Virus record (IMG/VR): IMGVR_UViG_3300044612_000719
Coordinates: 33,276-97,275 of that record
DNA from: a virus
Length of the DNA: 64,000 nucleotides
Reading direction: 5' to 3' (one strand)
Position numbers and translations under genes: made by a program. Under the pieces are notes generated by a model. It was not told the DNA's origin. It ran no database searches and worked only from the letters and a program-made list of their open reading frames with translations. Each line of letters opens with the position of its first letter. The first letter of the stretch is position 1. Positions 38,373 to 46,204 of the stretch are shown in pieces.

Positions 38373-38578
38373 TGTTGTGCCACCTTCCATGGACGCCACT
38401 CAGCGAGGAATGCTTGGATATCACGCTTGTCCCAAATTGGTGTTGATGCCAAGTTTGCGATCGGTTGTGGAAACTTCTTCTGCTTACGCAGTGCATGGAT
38501 GCGCTGTTTGGTTACTCCAAGTATTACAGCGATCTCGCTAGTGCCTGCTAAGTGTTCGGGTTGTAGTTCGTTTGTCAT
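38369..38578 (-). CDS. excisionase-like helix-turn-helix protein
   Basis: 69 residues: MTNELQPEHLAGTSEIAVIL, 'GVTKQRIHALRKQKKFPQPI', 'STPIWDKRDIQAFLAEWR'. This is the AlpA/Xis (MerR-like winged HTH) pattern: HTH at 12-34, wing with 'W-x-x-x-D-I-x-x-F'. No integrase was found in the window, so it is more likely a transcriptional regulator. ATGA coupling with 38235. Confidence 0.82.
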   Translation of the reverse strand: MTNELQPEHLAGTSEIAVILGVTKQRIHALRKQKKFPQPIANLASTPIWDKRDIQAFLAEWRPWKVAQQ

Positions 38579-38610
38579 GGTTACATCCTACTGTGTTGTG
38601 TACGTTGTTG

Positions 38611-39108
38611 CTACAGGCTCCAGTGTCGCAGTCCGCCATTGTCGTAGAGGTACTTTGCTACGGACAGGTTGCAGTCCACGTTAAATAGACCTGTGATGTC
38701 AGTCCCGCATATGTTCCTCGTGACCGTTCGCCAACTGCTGTTGACCTGTACCAGCCCGAGGTCATGTGATTTATTGCGGTTTAGCGTGGTGTTGTGTGCC
38801 AGAACGTTACAGCGGGACTCACGCCAACTGATATACGAAAACGCAACTACTGGCAAGCCGTACTCACGGAACTTGGCTTCCCATTGCGGGCAACGCTTTG
38901 TTGGATCTTTCGGTACTCCCTTTGGTTTTGGCATTTGTTCAGGTGCCAATTCCTTTGCATTTACTACCTCAAGTGCTACTGCCGTAACAAATGGGGTTAA
39001 TTGAATTGTTGCTACTTCGGACTGTTGATTACTTGGAGCCAGCCCCACCAACAACGATGTGATTGATGTGAATATGACTCCAACGATAACTAACGAGCGA
39101 TCTAACAA
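38611..39108 (-). CDS. lytic transglycosylase (SLT-like), endolysin candidate
   Basis: About 165 residues. The start is uncertain: a TTG at 39108 follows AAGGAG by about 6 bases, while a GTG at 39147 gives 13 more residues but lies inside a terminator stem. The N-terminal hydrophobic segment (LVIVGVIFTSITSLLVGL) is a signal anchor. The catalytic domain has 'VVAFSYISWRESRCNVLAHN' (Glu in W-R-E-S-R-C), 'DLGLVQVNSSWRTVTRNICG' and 'CNLSVAKYLYDNGGLRHWS', the SLT arrangement. It cleaves peptidoglycan in lysis or DNA entry. Confidence 0.85.
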   Translation of the reverse strand: MLDRSLVIVGVIFTSITSLLVGLAPSNQQSEVATIQLTPFVTAVALEVVNAKELAPEQMPKPKGVPKDPTKRCPQWEAKFREYGLPVVAFSYISWRESRCNVLAHNTTLNRNKSHDLGLVQVNSSWRTVTRNICGTDITGLFNVDCNLSVAKYLYDNGGLRHWSL

Positions 39109-39129
39109 TATTCTCTCCTTGATAGGCGG

Positions 39130-39176
39130 ATAAAGCAAAACGCCCACAGGATTCTGTGAAGAACTCTATGGGCGTT
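39130..39176 (-). terminator. factor-independent terminator
   Basis: On the minus strand the stem AACGCCCA...TGGGCGTT (39169-39176 with 39139-39146), extended by an inner CACAG/CTGTG, is followed by TTGCTTTAT. It would end the transcript after the WhiB gene at 39197. Confidence 0.65.
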
Positions 39177-39196
39177 ACCCTTCTAGTTTACAGGTG

Positions 39197-39613
39197 TTAA
39201 GGCTGAATCAACCTGAACTTAAGCATCTCTAAATCGGTCAGTTCCACACCCATTTTAGGAATCTCTTGAATATTTATTTCATTAATCTCTTTTGAGTCAG
39301 CGTCTACACATTCAGTGCAACGACAACCTTGTCTGTAACGAGTCCATGTACCGTGTGCACGAAGTACACTTGCTTTTGGATGTTCAACAGTGAGCGCTGT
39401 TCGCTCCTGTGGTGTGAGTCCGCCCCACAATCCCCACTTCTCTTCAAGCCCATCGTCTAAACATTCTTTCCACACAGGGCACTGACGACATACTGCTCTA
39501 GAAATTACATAGTAATTCTCTGGTACGTCAGTATCTAGTGGTGGGTACCAAAGATCAATGTGACGGTCTTTGCACAAAGCATCAATGCGCCAGTCGTCTT
39601 GATGGTTAGGCAA
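39197..39613 (-). CDS. WhiB-like transcription factor with Cys-rich C-terminus
   Basis: 138 residues. It starts at a TTG with GGAAGAG about 7 bases upstream. Fe-S cysteines are C14, C42, C45 and C51, then the G-L-W-G-G turn (61-65) and 'LTPQERTAL'. The C-terminal extension has 'AHGTWTRYRQGCRCTECVDA', a Cys-containing HGT motif seen in actinophage proteins and possibly a second metal site. It is longer than the WhiB at 36832. Probably controls host or phage promoters. Confidence 0.9.
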   Translation of the reverse strand: MPNHQDDWRIDALCKDRHIDLWYPPLDTDVPENYYVISRAVCRQCPVWKECLDDGLEEKWGLWGGLTPQERTALTVEHPKASVLRAHGTWTRYRQGCRCTECVDADSKEINEINIQEIPKMGVELTDLEMLKFRLIQP

Positions 39614-40048
39614 TTAGAACTCTTCCGATGGAATCTCATCATGCACACGCTTGTCACGAATTGGTCGGATGGTTGCTTCAATCGCAGTGTAGATCGCTGT
39701 ACTCATGCGCTCTACTTGCTCGTTCATCTTCTCAATCTGTCCGAGCAACGTAAGCACTTCACCTGACAGACGCTTGTTCTCTACAGCCAACTGAAGGATG
39801 CTGTCCCAGTTGTCTAGCAAGATCTCTGCCATGGACAACTCAGCCTGAGCAGAGAACTCTTCCAATGTAGGTGTGACCTCTTGTTTGACCAGTTGTGGAA
39901 TCATGCTGAGTGCTTTAGACATGCGCTTACGCTCACGCTCTAACTCTTGTTGCATCGTCCAATGGTTTGCTTCACTGGCACTGTATATGTAGCGGGGATC
40001 TTTTTTAGACATCCACTCATTGTAATAGTCGTGGTTATTGTGCATCAT
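39614..40048 (-). CDS. coiled-coil protein, unknown
   Basis: About 144 residues from Met-Met at 40048, chosen because GAGGG precedes it; a longer reading extends into the next gene. After MMHNNHDYYNEWMSKKDPRY the protein is mainly helical with heptad-like 'QELERERKRMSKALSMIPQL' and 'LLGQIEKMNEQVERMSTAIY' segments. It probably oligomerises through a coiled coil. No function recognised. Confidence 0.7.
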   Translation of the reverse strand: MMHNNHDYYNEWMSKKDPRYIYSASEANHWTMQQELERERKRMSKALSMIPQLVKQEVTPTLEEFSAQAELSMAEILLDNWDSILQLAVENKRLSGEVLTLLGQIEKMNEQVERMSTAIYTAIEATIRPIRDKRVHDEIPSEEF

Positions 40049-40361
40049 GGAGACCCTCTTCTTGGACTTCGCAGTCCCATCCGCAGGCTCCGTAGCCGAT
40101 GGCATCAGTCCAGTGGTCACGCTTTTCAGGTGTCCATGAGAGTCGGGCGATCTTGAGGAGCATCATCATGACAGCAACATCGTGTGGACGAATATGCACT
40201 TCTTGACGGCGGTCAATGATGCGCCGAATGTACGTTGTCCACAGATCCCCTGTGGTGGCAAAGTCATCAATTGGGTCGCCGTAGTCGGCGTCACGAACAC
40301 CGTTTACTAGGTGATCGGCTTCTGCCAAGATGTTGGTACGGTTAGTAGGATTGCTAGTCAT
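40035..40361 (-). CDS. DUF6378-type conserved phage protein
   Basis: 108 residues from the ATG at 40361 with GAGGTG upstream. 'ILAEADHLVNGVRDADYGDP', 'IDDFATTGDLWTTYIRRIID', 'IRPHDVAVMMMLLKIARLSW' and 'RDHWTDAIGYGACGWD' match a family found in many actinophages, sometimes annotated DUF6378 (helical, MazG-like in look). It might act on nucleotides, but no activity is shown. It overlaps the coiled-coil gene by 14 bases. Confidence 0.8.
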   Translation of the reverse strand: MTSNPTNRTNILAEADHLVNGVRDADYGDPIDDFATTGDLWTTYIRRIIDRRQEVHIRPHDVAVMMMLLKIARLSWTPEKRDHWTDAIGYGACGWDCEVQEEGLHDAQ

Positions 40362-40413
40362 GGTGCACCTCGCTGTTATGTTGCGGGAATTATAGAAGTG
40401 CACTTACGGCTTG

Positions 40414-41850
40414 TCAATTGTCTTCAGATAGATCCAAGACATCTGCGTACATAGCGTTGGTTGCTTGTGCGCCCATACCGCCACCTTCAAGCATGCGGTT
40501 GGCTTCTCCAGCCTTAGCACCGAACAAGCGAGACAAAACTCCACTGGATCCTCGGGCTTCCATCTCTAAACGGATGGTGTCACGAGTATCGGATATGTTC
40601 TTGAAGCGATCAATGAGATTAAACAAACGATCCATTTCATGTGACAAGGCTGGGTCAAGACCCTGACCTTCTAGTTCTTCTGCAAAGCGAGCGAACATCA
40701 CACGACCTACTTGCATCTCTAACAAGGCACGCATCGCCGCCTGAAGTTGATCCTTTGTTCGGATTTCAATCGGAAGTTTAAATGCGCATTCTGTGTTTTC
40801 TTGAAATGAAGGACATCTGCTACTCAAATAGCAACTATTGCACTGGCGCAAAGGGTTCGCATTGTAGCGAATTACGTTGATCTTTTCGGGGTCTATTTCT
40901 ATAGATTCCCCTTCATTATCAACGGTTTGCGAGCCAAAGGAGGTGATGGTCTCTACCCCCATTACTGGTAGCAATACACGGTCACTCTCGTGCCTCTTAT
41001 TTGGCACGTTGATAGCAATAGTTGACCCCCCAGGAACCCCTAAAGTAGGGGTATGCGGTATAGGTGCGATAGCAACTATTTCATCATTCTGAGGGTCTGT
41101 GAACTCTAGTTCGTCATCGTCATTCATAGGGTCATAGCCCCCAAAAGTGTGGGTCTCCCATTGTTGCCAAGAGGCAATTGCAAGGTTACCGATTGCGGAT
41201 ACGTTGTCTTCCATTACAGCATCAAAGTCAATCCCAAGTCGGATGATGTCTGCACGATGCTTTCTACGTGACGACTCTTTCTGTTGTGCTGGGTAGCGGC
41301 GCAAGCCGTGACCGTCCCACACTTGTGTCTCTCCGTAGCGGATAGCGCTCGTCCACGATCCTGCAATGACGGTATCCCATTGAATACGTTCAATCAGGTC
41401 AGGCTTAGAGGTAATGCCGACTAACTTGGCGCTCCAGCGCTGTGAGATGGATGAGATACGAGCAATGTTGCGCCCTGTGACCGCTTTGTCGCTAATCGCC
41501 GCACGACCATACTTCTGGCAAAGCCATGCCAGACGCTCCAGATCCTGCTCATCATTCCATAGTGGGTAGTATTTCTCACCCAACCAAACGCCATCGTAAT
41601 CAGGGCGACCAATTACAATATCTATATTATCGGCGTGATCACGTACAAACTGGTCAAAGCGCCCTGTGTCCTCATCGTTCTCGGATGTGTACACAATGAC
41701 CTCGCCTCCTCCGTAGAGGACGCTGAGATCTAGTTCTTTCTTCTTGGGGATCGGAAAGTGGGTCAGGTTGATGGCGTAGCGTTTAACGCCAGCGTCCATG
41801 AGCATCTTGCGATACGTCCCCTTTTCCGCTCCACCAAAGAAGATCTTCAC
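40414..41850 (-). CDS. conserved phage protein with Cys cluster
   Basis: 478 residues from a GTG (41850) that overlaps the previous stop. The N-terminal part (KIFFGGAEKGTYRKMLMDAG, 'NIDIVIGRPDYDGVWLGEKY') looks like an alpha/beta enzyme fold. A Cys cluster occurs at C-x2-C-x5-C near residue 345 (QCNSCYLSSRCPSFQENTEC). The C-terminus is Gly/Ala-rich. Similar proteins are conserved in actinophages. The Cys set may bind zinc or Fe-S. No function assigned. Confidence 0.78.
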   Translation of the reverse strand: MKIFFGGAEKGTYRKMLMDAGVKRYAINLTHFPIPKKKELDLSVLYGGGEVIVYTSENDEDTGRFDQFVRDHADNIDIVIGRPDYDGVWLGEKYYPLWNDEQDLERLAWLCQKYGRAAISDKAVTGRNIARISSISQRWSAKLVGITSKPDLIERIQWDTVIAGSWTSAIRYGETQVWDGHGLRRYPAQQKESSRRKHRADIIRLGIDFDAVMEDNVSAIGNLAIASWQQWETHTFGGYDPMNDDDELEFTDPQNDEIVAIAPIPHTPTLGVPGGSTIAINVPNKRHESDRVLLPVMGVETITSFGSQTVDNEGESIEIDPEKINVIRYNANPLRQCNSCYLSSRCPSFQENTECAFKLPIEIRTKDQLQAAMRALLEMQVGRVMFARFAEELEGQGLDPALSHEMDRLFNLIDRFKNISDTRDTIRLEMEARGSSGVLSRLFGAKAGEANRMLEGGGMGAQATNAMYADVLDLSEDN

Positions 41851-42086
41851 TCTTCGTAGCCAGCCTTGCGCCAAACCGAAGGGCTGTGGTTCTGCTCTAC
41901 GAGCATCGCTTCAAGGTCATCTACGTAAAGACGCAGGATGTGGATGCATGGGTCATCGCCATCGTCCCATGCCATGTCTTCGTCCTCGGTGGATGGTAAA
42001 CCATCGTGTGTTGAGCACACTGGTGGACCAACCCACTTGTTCTCTAATCCCATTTTAAGCCATGAGTCAAAATCCATTTCAGACAT
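41847..42086 (-). CDS. small acidic protein, unknown
   Basis: 79 residues from the ATG at 42086 (AAAGGA about 10 bases upstream): MSEMDFDSWLKMGLENKWVG, then 'STEDEDMAWDDGDDPCIHIL' and a helical end. Starts 'Mx(D/F)FDxWLxxGxxxxWVGPPVCxTHDGxPxT' recur in phages of Actinobacteria. Stop overlaps the next GTG. No function known. Confidence 0.78.
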   Translation of the reverse strand: MSEMDFDSWLKMGLENKWVGPPVCSTHDGLPSTEDEDMAWDDGDDPCIHILRLYVDDLEAMLVEQNHSPSVWRKAGYEE

Positions 42087-42561
42087 CGCCCCAATTCCTT
42101 TCTGCTCTCGCAAGAGCCTGCTTATCAGTTTCTTCCACAATCTCGCCCCATTCCTTTTTGAAACGAGACTCAGACCATTCAGGTCTAACAGTGTGTGGCA
42201 CTGTTACTAGCAGTGTAGGGGTTCCGTTATGGGCTACACGTGCTACGACTTTAGGGTCAACGTCAATGTACCAGTTGATCTTGCCATACACAGCATGTAA
42301 GTTACTAATTCTTTCAACTTTGGCTTCTACAGTGTTTTCAGTAATAAAATCAACTGTTGAGGCTTTGAAGTTCTCACGCTTTAACCAACTAAGCAAGCCC
42401 TCTTGGTTTTCTACGCCGTGCGCAAACACCATCATCCGACCGCTGTATGCGGGGAATAATGTGTTCCACAGTTTCCTGCCTTCCGATGTTGGTTGTCTTG
42501 CTCCAACATCATCACTTACTGGGCTAGGCACCGATAGGACGTCTAGCGACATAATGATCAT
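42079..42561 (-). CDS. conserved phage protein, possibly HAD-like
   Basis: 160 residues: 'LFPAYSGRMMVFAHGVENQE', 'FITENTVEAKVERISNLHAV', 'INWYIDVDPKVVARVAHNGT' and 'LLVTVPHTVRPEWSE'. The order strand-DxD-like (Y-I-D-V-D-P) helix-strand resembles a HAD-type domain, but the first Asp motif is unclear. Conserved in actinophages next to the 42561 gene. Function unknown. Confidence 0.7.
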   Translation of the reverse strand: MIIMSLDVLSVPSPVSDDVGARQPTSEGRKLWNTLFPAYSGRMMVFAHGVENQEGLLSWLKRENFKASTVDFITENTVEAKVERISNLHAVYGKINWYIDVDPKVVARVAHNGTPTLLVTVPHTVRPEWSESRFKKEWGEIVEETDKQALARAERNWGDV

Positions 42562-43025
42562 TAGTCGTAGAGTCCCAATTCAATTCGTTGACGATGCGTG
42601 TAATACTCGGCGGCGGGGCAATACATGCAGAGGTACTGGCGTTTACCTACAGGAACGCCGACCTTGCGACCGATGGTCTTATCATCTGCGCACCAGTCAA
42701 TACAACCTTGCTTAGGGCGGTTATGACGGTTAAAGCACTTGAGTGCATCTACCTTGAGTTCGTCACGAGTGTCACGAATGTAGACATCATTCTCTTCTAA
42801 TTTGCCCTTGACGGCTGTCTCAGCGTCTAGTTTCTTGGCGGTCTCTTCGTCTGTGCGGAAGATGATGGCGTTACAGTCTTGTGGGTTTGGCACCTGTGCG
42901 TTGTGGCGGTCGCAGAGTTCACGCAACTCTTGGTCGTACTCTGCTGGTCCGTCATACGGCTTCATCTTGTACATAACGCCGTGTGTTTTGCATACCAAAA
43001 GACGGTGTGCTTGATCATTAGCCAT
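42561..43025 (-). CDS. conserved Cys-rich phage protein
   Basis: 154 residues: 'RLLVCKTHGVMYKMKPYDGP', 'ELCDRHNAQVPNPQDCNAII', 'CFNRHNRPKQGCIDWCADDK', 'YLCMYCPAAEYYTHRQRIEL'. At least eight Cys, several in C-x2-C or C-x3-C pairs with His, suggest metal binding. Similar proteins are found next to the 42079 gene in other actinophages. Role unknown. Its stop overlaps the next ATG (TAATG). Confidence 0.78.
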   Translation of the reverse strand: MANDQAHRLLVCKTHGVMYKMKPYDGPAEYDQELRELCDRHNAQVPNPQDCNAIIFRTDEETAKKLDAETAVKGKLEENDVYIRDTRDELKVDALKCFNRHNRPKQGCIDWCADDKTIGRKVGVPVGKRQYLCMYCPAAEYYTHRQRIELGLYD

Positions 43026-43069
43026 GTTGTGCTCCTAACTTCGGGCTAGCCGAAGCCTACTACAACTTA

Positions 43070-43333
43070 TTAATCCTTGTACAGAATCTCTGCAGGGTCG
43101 TGTCCTCGGTAACTCATGTCTTCGGCATCTTCCATGTCTGCGTATCCTAAGCGATCTTTAGAGATACTGTCCTCTGGCTCCCAGTTCTTACCTGCAACAT
43201 TTCCTAAATTGGCGTAGTCGTTGTTAAGAACACGTGGGTCGGTTGACATTTCTTGGCGCATGTAATTGCGCATACGGTTTACTTTGTTGAGGTGTGGTTC
43301 ACCTACTGGGTTCATGCGGTGATCGTGTGCCAT
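43070..43333 (-). CDS. small conserved protein, unknown
   Basis: 87 residues: MAHDHRMNPVGEPHLNKVNR, 'RNYMRQEMSTDPRVLNNDYA', 'YADMEDAEDMSYRGHDPAEI'. Low in hydrophobics, polar, probably disordered or a scaffold-binding peptide. It begins the right-hand end of a run of about 14 small, basic or polar genes (43.1-47.8 kb). No function recognised. Confidence 0.68.
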   Translation of the reverse strand: MAHDHRMNPVGEPHLNKVNRMRNYMRQEMSTDPRVLNNDYANLGNVAGKNWEPEDSISKDRLGYADMEDAEDMSYRGHDPAEILYKD

Positions 43334-43335
43334 GA

Positions 43336-43512
43336 TTACTCCGTATCTTCTCTGCCATACAATGGCTTTAATCTCAGTAACCCATTATGACATGATTGAC
43401 ACAAGTGGTTTGTGAGGTGCTCGGGGGTTTCTTGTTCCGTATCGCAGTGCACACACGTGCGCCTGTAATCCTTGTTATTGACCGCAGGATTACCCCGATA
43501 ATCGGGACGCAT
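43336..43512 (-). CDS. 58-residue zinc-finger peptide
   Basis: A short gene, MRPDYRGNPAVNNKDYRRTC, VHCDTEQETPEHLTNHLCQS and CHNGLLRLKPLYGREDTE. C20-VH-C23 and C38-QS-C41 form a classic four-Cys finger, with His residues nearby. It ends 2 bases before the 43070 gene and starts 1 base after the 43514 gene. Likely a small DNA- or RNA-binding protein. Confidence 0.72.
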   Translation of the reverse strand: MRPDYRGNPAVNNKDYRRTCVHCDTEQETPEHLTNHLCQSCHNGLLRLKPLYGREDTE

Positions 43513-43513
43513 G

Positions 43514-43717
43514 TTATTGGTGCAGGTGTGCTTCTGGAGCGTTAGCCAGAGGGGTACGTTCTACGAGACCGTACTGTGGTTGTACTTCCATGGCACGTAC
43601 TGATGCGTCAGTAGGATCAACATCGCCACCACGATCTGGAGTCAGCGACTTGAACTTGCCGTCCTTGGCACCAAGGCGAAGGTCGTTGTTCATTGAGCGA
43701 GTTTCGTTTACAGCCAT
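43514..43717 (-). CDS. small protein, unknown
   Basis: 67 residues: MAVNETRSMNNDLRLGAKDG, KFKSLTPDRGGDVDPTDASV, ending GLVERTPLANAPEAHLHQ. Polar, few hydrophobics, likely extended. Part of the small-protein string. No function recognised. Confidence 0.65.
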   Translation of the reverse strand: MAVNETRSMNNDLRLGAKDGKFKSLTPDRGGDVDPTDASVRAMEVQPQYGLVERTPLANAPEAHLHQ

Positions 43718-43730
43718 AGTATTAATCCTA

Positions 43731-44324
43731 TCACGGTTTCTGGTTATTTAAAGATTCACGGATCCTAGCGATAGCGTCAGCACCCATTGCTCTGCGCTGT
43801 GCACGAGTTTTGGCTGGTTTACTAGCAGAGGGTGCTGTAGAGGCAAGGCGCTCTTCCTTCATTTTCTTAACACCTTCAATAGCCTGTTGCTGTTGTGGGG
43901 TTAACACGGTAGGAGCAGGTGGTTCTAGAGGAACTACTTTACTAATTTTAATAGTAGGACGTTCAAAAGGTACTGGCGCTGGGCGTGGTGTTGGAGGGCT
44001 TACTTCAATTTTTGGGCGGTCAGATACTCCAGCAACAGCAGTTTGCTGTAATGGGGTTAAGTTCTGTACTGGTGTCTTTGAAGCCAAAGGAGACATACGC
44101 AAAGTTGGACGTGGCTTGCCCATTGGACTAGCACCAGGAGGTGGTGGAACCAATGGGGATGTAGGAAGCGTAGGGACAACAGACGCTGGGGCGGGTGGGG
44201 GTGGTGTTGGGGTACTTGTAGTCATGCGTGCGTGGTGCTCTTTAGCCTCTTGCATAGCAGTGACGGCTTGACCAATCGGATGTGCTTTAGCAATTACTTT
44301 AAAAGTGTCTTTAAATGCGCCCAT
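43731..44324 (-). CDS. proline-rich protein with repeated LTPxQQxAxxGV motif
   Basis: 197 residues. A helical start (MGAFKDTFKVIAKAHPIGQA) is followed by a long Pro/Ala/Ser linker, 'LTPLQQTAVAGVSDRPKIEV' and 'LTPQQQQAIEGVKKMKEERL' (an imperfect internal repeat), and a basic C-terminus (KTRAQRRAMGADAIARIRES). Low-complexity linkers with two short helical motifs suggest a flexible tether or internal virion protein. Function unknown. Confidence 0.72.
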   Translation of the reverse strand: MGAFKDTFKVIAKAHPIGQAVTAMQEAKEHHARMTTSTPTPPPPAPASVVPTLPTSPLVPPPPGASPMGKPRPTLRMSPLASKTPVQNLTPLQQTAVAGVSDRPKIEVSPPTPRPAPVPFERPTIKISKVVPLEPPAPTVLTPQQQQAIEGVKKMKEERLASTAPSASKPAKTRAQRRAMGADAIARIRESLNNQKP

Positions 44325-44325
44325 A

Positions 44326-44763
44326 TCAAATAGTTGTGCCTGAAGGTGTCCCCCATGGCGCCCTTCTCATTGACCTACTAGTAGACGCAGTAGTGATTGG
44401 TGCTGAGGGTGTACTAGGTGTTCCTAAAGTAGTAGCAACTGGGGCACCTGTTGGTGCTGGAAGTGCTGTTGGTGACGGAAGCGATGAAGTCCCTGTACTG
44501 GATGGCATTGACAGCCCCCAACTGCGTTCGCTCAATTTAGTCCTATTTCCGTCATTCATACCTGGGGTCATGATGTCGGTGTTGCCCTTGTTCCAGTTTT
44601 GTCTTACACCTGTGCTTGGGGGACGGAATCTAGTCTGTGAGACTCTTGGTCCTTGTTTGAATTGACCACGCATCCACGATGGGGTATTCCAAGCCATACT
44701 GTCCGACCATTGCTGATTAAGGCGTTGGTTTTGAATATTGCCAAGGTAGTCGTTGTCAGCCAT
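44326..44763 (-). CDS. low-complexity protein, unknown
   Basis: 145 residues: MADNDYLGNIQNQRLNQQWS, 'MAWNTPSWMRGQFKQGPRVS', then Thr/Pro/Ser-rich sequence and a basic end (SRSMRRAPWGTPSGTTI). Probably disordered. Starts and stops nearly touch its neighbours. Nothing in it matches a known family. Confidence 0.65.
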   Translation of the reverse strand: MADNDYLGNIQNQRLNQQWSDSMAWNTPSWMRGQFKQGPRVSQTRFRPPSTGVRQNWNKGNTDIMTPGMNDGNRTKLSERSWGLSMPSSTGTSSLPSPTALPAPTGAPVATTLGTPSTPSAPITTASTSRSMRRAPWGTPSGTTI

Positions 44764-44765
44764 AA

Positions 44766-45083
44766 TTACATCCCCAAACTTTGCATTGAGTAGCGACTAG
44801 ATCCTGAGAAGTTGTCTTCCATGAATGTACCATCACGGAACATCACAGGAGCACCTGAAACCCAAGAACGATTAGACGCTGTGTAGCGGTCAATATTTAA
44901 TACGTCCATTATACCCATCGTCTGTTTGGCATACCCTTCACGAGGAGTAAACAATTGTTGTGGGTGAATTGGGCGGATCTGACGAATGGATTCAGGATCA
45001 GAGATAGCCGTCTGCAAAGCCATATCAACAAGCGCCTCAGCGTGAGATCGCCATGGTTTAGCGTTAGGTATCTGTTGAGCCAT
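44766..45083 (-). CDS. small protein, unknown
   Basis: 105 residues: MAQQIPNAKPWRSHAEALVD, 'MALQTAISDPESIRQIRPIH', 'RDGTFMEDNFSGSSRYSMQS'. A helical N-terminal half, polar C-terminal half. Part of the 43-48 kb string of small proteins. The frame is supported by continuous spacing with neighbours and by amino-acid composition; no domain recognised. Confidence 0.68.
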   Translation of the reverse strand: MAQQIPNAKPWRSHAEALVDMALQTAISDPESIRQIRPIHPQQLFTPREGYAKQTMGIMDVLNIDRYTASNRSWVSGAPVMFRDGTFMEDNFSGSSRYSMQSLGM

Positions 45084-45086
45084 AAC

Positions 45087-45497
45087 TTAGTTGTACCAGC
45101 CGTTCCTGTACTTGTCTTCACGGCTTTCACGTTCAGGGTACTTAGGACGTGGCATACCGTGTGGAGGCGCTTCGTCATTGCTGTTCTTCTTAGGCTTGTC
45201 ATCACCAGCGCCACCGAGTTTAGTCTTAGGTTTCTTTGGTGGTTGCTTACCACCTTCTCCTGCCATGGCTTTGTAAATGTTGCGTGGAGACAGGTCGGAA
45301 ATACGTGCTTCTTGACCTGTGTATTCAGGCGTGTTGGGGTCGTCCAAATCTGGGTTTGCTGGACCACCAATAAAGACATCTTTAAAGAGATTAACGCCCT
45401 TTTGCAGACCACCAGACGCAGGGTGGTTACGCATCTTCCACTGATTTAAGTTAACGATGCGTGCTTCGTTACGTGATTCGTCATTACCTCGTGCCAT
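45087..45497 (-). CDS. basic low-complexity protein, unknown
   Basis: 136 residues: MARGNDESRNEARIVNLNQW, 'NPDLDDPNTPEYTGQEARIS' and a Lys/Pro/Gly-rich end (KQPPKKPKTKLGGAGDDKPK... ESREDKYRNGWYN). Starts MARG like its neighbour at 45497. Probably an extended, nucleic-acid-binding or scaffold protein. No function known. Confidence 0.66.
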   Translation of the reverse strand: MARGNDESRNEARIVNLNQWKMRNHPASGGLQKGVNLFKDVFIGGPANPDLDDPNTPEYTGQEARISDLSPRNIYKAMAGEGGKQPPKKPKTKLGGAGDDKPKKNSNDEAPPHGMPRPKYPERESREDKYRNGWYN

Positions 45498-45718
45498 TAT
45501 TTATCCCAATTCTCATCTGTTCTTGCCAATGGGTTTAAACGTCCTGCCCCAGTGACTTTACCACTAGGAGTCAAAAAGCCTTCTGATTTAAGATGAGCCT
45601 CATAGTCAGTTGAATCACCTTGCATGTGCTTAGTGAGAGCAGAATTAAATTTGTTTCTGTAGTCATACAAACCCACTTTGCGAGCAGGATGATGCGCTGT
45701 GTCTTCTCCCCGTGCCAT
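45497..45718 (-). CDS. small protein, unknown
   Basis: 73 residues: MARGEDTAHHPARKVGLYDY, RNKFNSALTKHMQGDSTDYE, ending GAGRLNPLARTDENWDK. The MARG(D/E) start is shared with 45087. TAATG-type overlap with that gene. Function unknown. Confidence 0.65.
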   Translation of the reverse strand: MARGEDTAHHPARKVGLYDYRNKFNSALTKHMQGDSTDYEAHLKSEGFLTPSGKVTGAGRLNPLARTDENWDK

Positions 45719-45720
45719 AA

Positions 45721-45885
45721 CTACTTACCTTTTTTCTTGCTCACGCCTGCTTCGCTCAATGCAATAGCGACAGCCTGCTTCTTAGATGTAACAACTGGTC
45801 CTTTTTTAGAACCAGAATGAAGTTCGCCCTTCTTGTACTCTTTAAGTACTTTGGCTACCTTCTCTGCTTTTTTCTTAGGCGCCAT
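45721..45885 (-). CDS. DUF6496-like small basic protein
   Basis: A 54-residue gene: MAPKKKAEKVAKVLKEYKKG, ELHSGSKKGPVVTSKKQAVA, IALSEAGVSKKKGK. The core 'G-x-L-H-S-G-S-K-x-G-x-x-V-x-x-x-K-Q-A-V-A-I-A-L-S-E-A' is the signature of a small family found in phages and bacteria (DUF6496). Strongly basic ends suggest nucleic-acid binding, but the role is unknown. Confidence 0.8.
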   Translation of the reverse strand: MAPKKKAEKVAKVLKEYKKGELHSGSKKGPVVTSKKQAVAIALSEAGVSKKKGK

Positions 45886-45887
45886 GA

Positions 45888-46202
45888 TTAGTCTTCCGAC
45901 ATTGATGCACCACGGCGAAGTTGCGATTGGTGCTTAGAGGTTGTTGATGAGTACTTATCTTCTGGAATGACCCAACCTTGCGATTGGCTATGAACGCCAA
46001 TAGGAGTAGCGTACGAATGAACGACATAGTCAATGTCACTCAACGCTTTAATTGATGCCCTGCTACCTTCGGACATCTTTCCAAAGTTCAACTGGTCTCC
46101 AGGACCTGTGTGCGTGCGTGCGGAGAGAGCGCCATGGGATACAAAGGCTTCACGGCGACTAATCGGTTCGTATGCGTTGCGAGTACTAATTTTCTTTGCC
46201 AT
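45888..46202 (-). CDS. small protein, unknown
   Basis: 104 residues from the ATG at 46202 (a start 4 codons earlier overlaps the neighbouring stop region): MAKKISTRNAYEPISRREAF, 'ARTHTGPGDQLNFGKMSEGS', 'VIPEDKYSSTTSKHQSQLRR'. Polar. Part of the small-protein string. Its frame is flanked by ATG-overlap neighbours on both sides. Confidence 0.66.
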   Translation of the reverse strand: MAKKISTRNAYEPISRREAFVSHGALSARTHTGPGDQLNFGKMSEGSRASIKALSDIDYVVHSYATPIGVHSQSQGWVIPEDKYSSTTSKHQSQLRRGASMSED

Positions 46203-46204
46203 AA

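Noticed and set aside
38369-38578. Excisionase implying a temperate phage
   Set aside because: No integrase, repressor pair or attP core recognised; the protein alone fits a general regulator.
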